In this document: positions 58,301 through 64,000 of the stretch, in pieces
How the letters are laid out: every line of letters starts with the position of its first letter
Position numbering within the stretch: position 1 is the stretch's first letter
Assembly (NCBI GenBank): GCA_002310215.1
Contig: DBYR01000021.1
Location: 1-64,000, forward strand
Length of the DNA: 64,000 nt
Source: Bacteroidales bacterium UBA1181
GTDB taxonomy: Bacteria > Bacteroidota > Bacteroidia > Bacteroidales > Paludibacteraceae
Direction: 5' to 3'
Translations under genes and position numbers: made by a program
The notes under the pieces: generated by a model
What the model saw: the letters and a program-made list of their open reading frames with translations, nothing else
Database searches by the model: none
Told to the model about the DNA's origin: nothing

Positions 58301-61300
58301 TCCATCCCATATCATAAAGACCGCCAATGGACATATTGACATTATCAATACTAATTGTATTTATATGAGAAGGCGAAATATACGTGCAAAAGCCATCATA
58401 AATGTTATTAATTGATGTCGACGATATTACCATACTATTCAGGCTATCAAGCACTATCGGAGAAGTTCTTTCGGATGATTCTGATATATCCTTAATAGTA
58501 CAGTTAATAAGTGACAAAGAATCGGACTTTGATAATACAATCGGTGCATTGCTAAACTCACAATTCCTAGCAATTACCACACTACCTGCTCCTCCTTCGA
58601 TGGCACTCATCACATTTCTCATGTATATGCCCTCTAACTCAATATTAAGAGCCTCACCATAGCTATTAAACAGATAGGTTTTAATTGGCATTGGATCACC
58701 ATCCATCACTGTGAAATTTTCTTTAGGGTTACTCTTGGCCCCTGTTTTTGCATCTGACGGATATCCTCCCATCACCTTAATGGATGATCTTACATTATAA
58801 CTTCCATATCCATACGTAAGCAAAGGAGTATAATTACCTGCCGCCATGTGGAATGTGACACCATCAATTGCATACGGGATATATGTGGCGAATTGTTTTG
58901 CGCTCATCGCATTTTCCCACGAACTACCCGTCGAGTCACCTGAACCATTTTCTTTTACGTAATAATCTCTTAACTCAAGCGGTTTAACAAATGTGTATGG
59001 AGAGCTAAGCTCGGTTGTGAACTGGTTTCCAGTATAATACGCCGTTGCGACAAAATAGTTGTAATCACCCTCTTCAAGATCCGAAACAGATACTGCGAAT
59101 GTGACGGAACCTCCTTCGTTATAATTCACGAAAGACTTAGCGAGAAGTTTTTTTGCGGATTGAGGATCTCGGTCCGTCTCATACAGTTCCACGTCAGCGT
59201 CAAAATGATCTTTCACCTGCACATCCACATACACACTGTCTCCGACCTTTCTGGCTTCTTTAATAACCGGAATATTGCCCTCCCATGTTTTATAACCAGT
59301 ATTGTTTTCTATCGCTTTGCCGTTTTTATTCCCCCAGAATACATTTTGAGATATGCTGGAGCCTATCTCTTCGGACACATCTCCTTTTTCATTATATCCG
59401 ATATGGTTATTTATTATTGAGACTGGCAGATTAAAAGATCCGGAAACAATACGTATTCCATAACCTTTATTAGGAATAGGAGTACCTTTTCTCGAAACGC
59501 CAATGTAGTTGTTGCATATTTTTGCCGATAAGGCAGGATTTCCAGGGTTTATAATTACGCCATCTTCTCCATTAAACCCTATCACATTAGCGTCTTCAAT
59601 TGATTCCGGAGCCATAGGTATACCGCTCAGAGTAGACATGCCACGCAGGTCTATTCCACATCCTCCGTTACCCAAGTCCCTATACGATTCGTCAGTTCCT
59701 ATATAATTTCTTTCGATGATTGAGGCATGATTGGGCCCTATTTTTACACCATATCCTGTATTCCCAGAAATGATATTGTCTTTTGCCACAAAAGCATCGG
59801 CATTAACATATACTCCATTCCCATTCGCATCTATTTCTCCTGAAGAGCCTACGCCAATATGATTCCCTATCAACTCGAGAGAGGAACTCAGAGTATGATA
59901 ATCTGCAGAGGAATTAATTCCATCCGATGTATTCCCTATAATATAACAATTTTTGATGGTATGGTTCCCCAATTTATATGAATAACCAACGGTTCCGTTC
60001 TTAAGAGTCGATCCGCTAACCGTCACATCCGTCGTCAGTGAAGAAAGACAGGTTCCCTTACCTTGATTGTCAATTGTCGTGTTCTCAATTGTCGCTTTTT
60101 TAACGGAAGCCAAATCAACACCCGACCCCAATATCGTAGAATTCTTTAATACAAAAGAATTACCTGTAACAAGTTCTATATGGGAAAGCTTGGAGTCCTC
60201 AATGCTAAGTTTAGAAGATATGTCCTCAACTCTTATGGAAGCATTGTCTGCCTTAACGTCAGACAGATTGCCTTCTCCCAGGTTTCCATTATACAACATG
60301 CCTCCGACTTTATTCAGTGTGACATCTTCCATTATCAAATTATCGATATATGGAGTCGGCTTAAATAAATCGTCAGCAATATCTGTGAATTGCACTTTTT
60401 TGAAACTTACAACTCCCGCCGAGTTTATTGAAATCGGGTACTGAGACTCCGAATCCTCGCTGATGTTGGTTATTTCCGAATTTGAAATACTGAAACTCTC
60501 TACTTCGCTGAGTACAATCGGAGCATTGTCAAAAACACAGTCAAAGACCTCTATTTTACCACCTTCCGTCGCTTCTATCGCACTCATGACATTCATCATC
60601 TTTAACCCTTCAAGATAAATGTTCAACGTATCACCATTGGTCATTCTTCTGAAAAGGTATGATTTAACACCCATGTCAGATGCGTCTATGGTTGAATAAG
60701 TTCCTTCCGTTCTCTCCGCACCAGTCTCAGCGTCTGCCGGATAACCTCCAATTACACGGATATCGGAGCTCAAGTAGAATCCGCTATAACCATATATTTT
60801 CCTCGGTTCATAATTGCCCTCTGCCAAGTGGAATGTAGTACCATCCGGAACAGATCCGCAGATGGAAGCGAATTGTTTTGCGCTCATCGCATTTTCCCAC
60901 GAAGCACCCGTTGAGTCACCTGAACCATTTTCTTTCACGTAATAATCCCCTAATTCAAGCGGCTTAACAAATGTGTATGGAGAACTAAGTTCGGTTGTGA
61001 ACTTGTTTCCCGTGTAATACGCCGTTGCGACAAAATAGTTGTATAAACCCCCTTCAAGATCTGAAACAGGTACTGCGAATGTGACGGAACCTCCTTCGTC
61101 ATAATTCACAAAAGACTTTGCGAGAAGCTTTTTTGCGGATTGAGGATCTAGGCCCGTCTCATACAGTTCCACGTCAGCGTCAAAATGATCTTTCACCTGC
61201 ACATCCACATACACACTGTCTCCGACCTTTCCAACTTCTTTAATAACTGGGATATTGTCTTCCAACGTTTTATAACCAGTATTGTTTTCTATCGCTTTCC

Positions 61301-64000
61301 CGTTTTTATTCCCCCAGAATACATTTTGAGATATACAGGAGCCTATCTCTTCGGACACATCTCCTTTTTCATTATATCCTATATGGTTATTTATTATTGA
61401 GACAGGATAATTGAAAGATCCAGAAACAATACTTATACCATAACCTCTATTAGGAATAGGATCACCTTTCCTCGAAACGCCAATGTAATTGTTGCTTATT
61501 TTAGCCGACAAGGCAGAATTCCCGGGGCTTATAATTACGCCATCTCCTCCATTAAACCCTATCACATTAGCGTCTTCAATTGATTCCGGAGCCATAGATA
61601 TACCGCCCATAGTAGACATACCATGCAGGTCTATTCCACATCCTCCGTTACCTAAGTCTCTATGGAATTCGTCAGTTCCTATATAATTTCTTTCAATGAT
61701 TGAGGTCTCGTTGGGCCCTATTTTTACACCATAATCTGTATTTCCAGAGATGATGTTGTCTTTTGCCACAAAAGCACTGGCATTAACATATACTCCATTC
61801 CCATTCGCATCTATTTTTCCTGAAGGGCCTACGCCAATATAATTCCCTATCAACTCAAGAGATTGAGAATGTGTACGATAATCAGCAGAGGAATTAATTC
61901 CATCCGATGTGTTTCCTATAATATAACAATTTTTAATGGTATGGCTTCCCAACTTATATGAATAGCCAACGGTTCCATTCTTAAGAGTCGATCCGCTAAT
62001 CGTCACATCCGTCGTCAGTGAAGAAAGACAGGTTCCCTTACCTTGATTGTCAATTGTCGTGTTCTCAATTGTCGCTTTTTTAACGGAAGCCAAATCAACA
62101 CCCGACCCCAATATCGTAGAATTCTTTAATACAAAAGAATTACCTATAACAAGTTCTATATGGGAAAGCTTGGAATCCTCAATGTTAAGTTTAGAAGATA
62201 TGTCCTCAACTCTTATGGAAGCATTGGCTGCCTCCACGTCAGACAGATTAGCTTCTCCCAGTTTACCTCTATACAACATGCCTCCAACTTTATTCAGTGT
62301 GACATCTTCCATTATCAATTTATCGATATATGGAGTCGGCTTAAATAAACCGTCAGCAATATCTGTGAATTGTATATGCCTGAAGCTTATAACCCCCGCC
62401 GAGTCTATTGAAATCGGGAACGGAGACTCTGAATCCTCGCTAATGTTGGTTATTTCTGAATTTGAAATACTGAAACTATCTACTTTGCTGAGTACAATCG
62501 GAGCATTGTCAAAAACACAGTCAAAGACCTCTATTTTGCTACCATCCGTCGCTTCTATCGCATTCATGACATTCATCATCTTTAACCCTTCAAGATAAAT
62601 GTTCAATGTGTCACCATTGTTCATTCTTCTGAAAAGGTATGACTTAACACCCATGTCAGATGCGTCTATGGTTGAATAAGTTTTTTCCGTTCTCTTCGCA
62701 CCAGTCTTAGCGTCTGCAGGATAACCTCCAATTATACGGATATCGGAGCTCAAGTAGAATCCGCTATAACCATATATTCTCCTCGGTTCATAATTGCCTT
62801 CTGCCAAGAAAAACGTGGTACCATCCGGAACAGATCCACAAATGGAAGTGAATTGTTCCCTGCTCATCGCATTTTCCCACGAACTACCCGTCGAGTCACC
62901 TGAACTCTTTTCCTTTACATAATATGCGTTTGGAATCTCGCCAGGGATAACAGTTATTTTGGCAATAGTTTTCTTTACACATCCATCCTCTCCTTCTGAA
63001 GTCACCATCTCCTCAAAATATCCTTCTTCTTTAGGATAGAATCTCCGGTTATCAATGGTAAATGGAGTTCCTACTGTCACACTCTTCTCGACCACAACTG
63101 GAGCAGGAGTACAAAGACAATACGGATCACTCAATTTTGTAGTATATGAGTGGTTCTCAGCAACTGGATCTTCATTGTAAATTGCTATCGCAACAAGACA
63201 CGACACTTCACTATCCATTTCTGGCATATCATCTATCAAGAATGAAAAATGATCGTTTTCATCCACATTTACAGATGCGATATATATTAATGCAGACTCA
63301 TTTTCTTTATTTGTGCAGTACAATTCCACAGTGACACCTGCAGAACTATTACGAGGATCGGGAGACACTGTTCCATACACAACATATTTTCCATCCTCCT
63401 CCTTCACCTCATAAATTCTAGGCGAAGGGAATGATCTTGAATCCATGTCAATTGCATTTACGCTATTCCCATGAAAAACATTCTTAGATATAACAGCATA
63501 AGCTCCTTTTTCCTTTATATCCCCAAGCTCATTGAACCCAATATGATTGTGGTCAATGTATAATTCACTCGACACTGTTGTATATGGGATAGAGTACCAA
63601 CCAATTGAAATTCCATACCCTTTATTCGGCATTTTAGCTCCCGCTGGAGTAACTCCGATATAGTTATTTCTTATTATGGAACTAAAAGAATGCAAATCTC
63701 CTGTACTTGTATATACCCCATCACCTCTATTATAACCAATATAATTAGCGGAAGCCAAAGTGCTTGGCGCCATATCCAATGCAGTAACATTCGCAGCCTG
63801 CAGTTTTATTCCAGTTGACCCATTCCCAAAATCTTCAAATTTTCTATTTGTACCGATATAATTCCCGCTCAATTCAAACTTATTTCGCACAACATAGAAA
63901 CACATACCAATAGAGTCGTTGCCTGAAACAACATTATTCTTAGCCACGAAATTGTTCGCACTAACGAAAACACCAACCTTATTCGGATATCTCTCATCGG
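52371..64000 (-). CDS. Giant T9SS-type surface protein: beta-helix units, SprB-like repeats, sorting-like C-terminus (5'-partial)
   Basis: At least 3,875 residues; the reading frame is open through the right edge of the window (residues continue as DERYPNKVGVFVSANNF), so the N-terminus is missing. From N to C: a partial unit; then four units of about 660 residues starting with YYVKENGSGDSTGxSWENAM-type segments near 62920, 60940, 58960 and 56970. Each is a right-handed parallel beta-helix (xIxNNxIG, NxxISGNTxYGVKI patterns), and the last closes at MGAYEY near 55730. SprB-like repeats follow to about 53340 (ATCYGVASGELDIV, GGTAPYLYALDDS, VKDANGCVKK). A charged helical insert lies at about 53065-52850. 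The last part has SPNPANVGDECTIFV and a terminal Val-rich strand, as in T9SS sorting domains. Role: probably surface adhesin or motility protein. Confidence 0.85.
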   Translation of the reverse strand, partial: DERYPNKVGVFVSANNFVAKNNVVSGNDSIGMCFYVVRNKFELSGNYIGTNRKFEDFGNGSTGIKLQAANVTALDMAPSTLASANYIGYNRGDGVYTSTGDLHSFSSIIRNNYIGVTPAGAKMPNKGYGISIGWYSIPYTTVSSELYIDHNHIGFNELGDIKEKGAYAVISKNVFHGNSVNAIDMDSRSFPSPRIYEVKEEDGKYVVYGTVSPDPRNSSAGVTVELYCTNKENESALIYIASVNVDENDHFSFLIDDMPEMDSEVSCLVAIAIYNEDPVAENHSYTTKLSDPYCLCTPAPVVVEKSVTVGTPFTIDNRRFYPKEEGYFEEMVTSEGEDGCVKKTIAKITVIPGEIPNAYYVKEKSSGDSTGSSWENAMSREQFTSICGSVPDGTTFFLAEGNYEPRRIYGYSGFYLSSDIRIIGGYPADAKTGAKRTEKTYSTIDASDMGVKSYLFRRMNNGDTLNIYLEGLKMMNVMNAIEATDGSKIEVFDCVFDNAPIVLSKVDSFSISNSEITNISEDSESPFPISIDSAGVISFRHIQFTDIADGLFKPTPYIDKLIMEDVTLNKVGGMLYRGKLGEANLSDVEAANASIRVEDISSKLNIEDSKLSHIELVIGNSFVLKNSTILGSGVDLASVKKATIENTTIDNQGKGTCLSSLTTDVTISGSTLKNGTVGYSYKLGSHTIKNCYIIGNTSDGINSSADYRTHSQSLELIGNYIGVGPSGKIDANGNGVYVNASAFVAKDNIISGNTDYGVKIGPNETSIIERNYIGTDEFHRDLGNGGCGIDLHGMSTMGGISMAPESIEDANVIGFNGGDGVIISPGNSALSAKISNNYIGVSRKGDPIPNRGYGISIVSGSFNYPVSIINNHIGYNEKGDVSEEIGSCISQNVFWGNKNGKAIENNTGYKTLEDNIPVIKEVGKVGDSVYVDVQVKDHFDADVELYETGLDPQSAKKLLAKSFVNYDEGGSVTFAVPVSDLEGGLYNYFVATAYYTGNKFTTELSSPYTFVKPLELGDYYVKENGSGDSTGASWENAMSAKQFASICGSVPDGTTFHLAEGNYEPRKIYGYSGFYLSSDIRVIGGYPADAETGAERTEGTYSTIDASDMGVKSYLFRRMTNGDTLNIYLEGLKMMNVMSAIEATEGGKIEVFDCVFDNAPIVLSEVESFSISNSEITNISEDSESQYPISINSAGVVSFKKVQFTDIADDLFKPTPYIDNLIMEDVTLNKVGGMLYNGNLGEGNLSDVKADNASIRVEDISSKLSIEDSKLSHIELVTGNSFVLKNSTILGSGVDLASVKKATIENTTIDNQGKGTCLSSLTTDVTVSGSTLKNGTVGYSYKLGNHTIKNCYIIGNTSDGINSSADYHTLSSSLELIGNHIGVGSSGEIDANGNGVYVNADAFVAKDNIISGNTGYGVKIGPNHASIIERNYIGTDESYRDLGNGGCGIDLRGMSTLSGIPMAPESIEDANVIGFNGEDGVIINPGNPALSAKICNNYIGVSRKGTPIPNKGYGIRIVSGSFNLPVSIINNHIGYNEKGDVSEEIGSSISQNVFWGNKNGKAIENNTGYKTWEGNIPVIKEARKVGDSVYVDVQVKDHFDADVELYETDRDPQSAKKLLAKSFVNYNEGGSVTFAVSVSDLEEGDYNYFVATAYYTGNQFTTELSSPYTFVKPLELRDYYVKENGSGDSTGSSWENAMSAKQFATYIPYAIDGVTFHMAAGNYTPLLTYGYGSYNVRSSIKVMGGYPSDAKTGAKSNPKENFTVMDGDPMPIKTYLFNSYGEALNIELEGIYMRNVMSAIEGGAGSVVIARNCEFSNAPIVLSKSDSLSLINCTIKDISESSERTSPIVLDSLNSMVISSTSINNIYDGFCTYISPSHINTISIDNVNMSIGGLYDMGWINSAVVRNFDIVSRGIKVMVNDSILFEGGKISSSDSASLGLFVDAKERMALEDMSLSIKDVTIEGYNDGVVSYVPKVCLDNVTIKGDQGGYCLYAVHSSDVIVSNSHISNCKRGIEVAGENLKIENSVISGNSEYGIKSYGTLNKIELYDNIIGLTKDESDVLANGVGAYVSADTFIAVGNLISGNNSSGIQISNLTIPTTQSIIEKNYIGVRRDGSLSPNGGYGIEVMGGNRKDFLNISKNHIGGNEESDIKVGDASSIISQNVFYGNKKLAIESVIESPIITSVILGNDKYVVNGEIVSGLDKIKDGASVELFATYNEHQSALKYIASTSNVVDGKFSIEVPESLEEASCLVAIAIYNAESNAKDDKYSSELSDPYCLCELVPEVIEDTVPIGVYSEIFGDKYDPFIIGTVRDTIFAVVDGCQKMRVESFTVLPLDSTLTDYYVKTNGSGDGSSWENAMSAEVFAAYLPYAPTASTFHVAAGTYYPTLDLNLQKNENAASRFFFVRNDVSIIGGYPIDAKTGDVSDPDNNLTIFSGDILDNDSKGNTDDNTTYLFYIDKNAEKVRFDGVDIAHSRNGICTDLAPQSSIVVSHSRMNNCDAAVRVTLVLSSLELDNVKFDSNVHAVSSGSISNTTIKNSSFVHHTGAPLWIMSSGKVSVTNSIFDENLSLPIVQCNTSDVTITSSTFSNSISQGEDEPIIQSSIVKLVNNTFVDNEQGGDWIKADSLTMYHNTLLGIKGLVGGMYANSDPAFTFVGNIFGYDSLPSEVSEILPDNIVGLTKGGLSQNVDERLLSVEQLDLLFYKEEGKFLLTNRGGFTPVVALRADTIENGKSIRLKNFGIEVDQRGENRPDKTCMGAYEYLSPVVVKLSDSICFGVTAYQKHGFDIVLENSISGVFDFDRVVTTGRVDTFYQLALTVKPQPEFVDVKITPSTCINNPNGELSFGVEGWIESIAYMSYEGEEANVLLPFEVIDAAAKFRINNLKDKSFTLYVENKCGSKIVEKYELDAIPNYSISISENSTTDLRCSYSKDGFIEVMISGGHELSEFSMRGGVAIARKNVSPSPETFIVDNLGSGIYTFSYHSTVDGCSDEVIASHKINAPEPIVFKNCVADATCYGVASGELDIVPLRNGEDIHFVDENKSVNYARDVFENNRTDKGYLGKFGDIDSIGFSLVSLDPDVYMYGKTQDQFFNDALQDAVDLGFPMDSLSLHDSLYTKFQYPQSWLGYTAMYPGIYRIEVRDSKGCYFEQSYEIKNPKNPLSVEMEHAIDACDADKRRVKLTATGGWAPYQFIVVDSHEWGDPDDNDPKDLSGNQGSVTVGQDFEPDTMLVKEGDSYVYTSDILPVGKINIMVMDKKGCADTIGKNMIVDANIKVVGEEVFDKCAQPKNHSIKVNLGPEISQKPHTYKIRLAKKGDFLEIKDFQTDEEGNDIISGLPSGRVGVFAYADGCSGYSTVDIAGDTSLSYIPYVAVKLDSIKPCPDAATGELEIKVYGSYPPYQMYLDDFSDASLLRNIDLYDTIKKEYAQISEPSSFESTVNDKLRLRGLPGGAHTLVIVDREGCKKNVDYNFGVSSPIVISAAASPVCPGEEFSRVYVESVSGGTAPYLYALDDSYDFNDDSFKKVSSGTSHSIAVKDANGCVKKSGVIPPNTEKMSNVNVDCMVTNWHSLDDIVVFVDISSTGGFAYDSVSFSIKPEDLPQGVTYEVIDPDYFRYGLMPGDTVEWINGKTYYGPLWGIPDEVVSSILPENEYDREYKRLEQVVEELEKSLNSANSEEKKVIKQNIASQTEKKKSICTKEMALEKFTAELFSKNSIERMKFIRLVTDSLIQNSGDTLFSYPFTHTLYVGGCDITVEYNGENGRKPNNVENEGQHFANLNTKDILELIASPNPANVGDECTIFVTLKSKKDVYCDVYGLNGSVSAISVSPITANSDEWESSDSNYMCKFNVNLTETSIVRVRTATDAASVVVLVNPSER
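58879..62838. repeat. Two tandem near-identical 1,980-bp coding repeats
   Basis: Positions 58879-60858 and 60859-62838 align without net length change (offset 1,980 bp, 660 codons). In the 180 bases 60001-60180 versus 61981-62160 only two differ, and 60061-60120 versus 62041-62100 is identical. Other stretches differ more. The flanking units, around 56970 and from 62840 rightward, are related in protein sequence but not in DNA. This marks a recent duplication or continuing recombination inside the gene and is a hazard for short-read assembly. Confidence 0.9.

Noticed and set aside
63945..63947. Start of the giant gene at an in-frame GTG
   Set aside because: The frame stays open upstream to the window edge and encodes the same repeat sequence (FVAKNN preceded by GVFVSANN), so this is an internal valine.

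Overview
The window comes from a Bacteroidota chromosome, most likely order Bacteroidales. The evidence is a SusC/SusD pair, a complete porP-gldKLMN type IX secretion (T9SS) block, lipoprotein signals of Bacteroidetes type, A/T-rich start regions without Shine-Dalgarno sites, and promoters of the form TTTG-N19..21-TAnnTTTG. The genus cannot be fixed by reading. Nearly all genes are on the minus strand; tyrS, metH and two tRNAs are on the plus strand.

Region 1 (1-9.0 kb): a SusC-SusD-surface-glycan-binding-lipoprotein operon with a 16-bp stem terminator, then an acetyl/succinyl-CoA transferase. Region 2 (9-11.4 kb): a ROK sugar kinase and a FucP-type sugar permease, a transport-then-phosphorylate pair. 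Region 3 (11.5-19.6 kb): an envelope-biogenesis operon with three SurA/PpiC-type proteins, an OstA/LptA-like protein and a TonB-dependent receptor, with abutting or overlapping genes. Region 4 (19.7-23.0 kb): rplS and leuS, each with a recognisable promoter. Region 5 (23.0-28.9 kb): the T9SS core in the order porP-gldK-gldL-gldM-gldN. Region 6 (29-38 kb): a small acidic DUF2795-type protein, a methyltransferase, efp and tyrS (divergent), a GLUG-repeat protein with a T9SS-like C-terminal domain, tRNA-Gln and tRNA-Gly, and three small or poorly known proteins. Region 7 (38.0-40.8 kb): a cobalamin-dependent methionine synthase without the C-terminal reactivation domain.

Region 8 (40.9-64 kb, continuing past the right edge) is the most unusual part: six tightly spaced minus-strand genes. 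In transcription order they are a giant secreted protein (at least 3,875 residues, with 660-residue beta-helix units, SprB-like repeats and a C-terminal sorting-like domain), an outer-membrane beta-barrel protein, a TANFOR/fibronectin-like protein with an HELGH zinc-protease site and an AT-rich C-terminal module, a 951-residue beta-rich exported protein, a fibronectin type III protein, and an L,D-transpeptidase-like protein. I infer that this encodes a cell-surface machine or adhesin assembly exported by the T9SS encoded 12 kb away. It resembles SprB/SprF logic but has a different barrel partner, a protease and a peptidoglycan enzyme. The function is not established.
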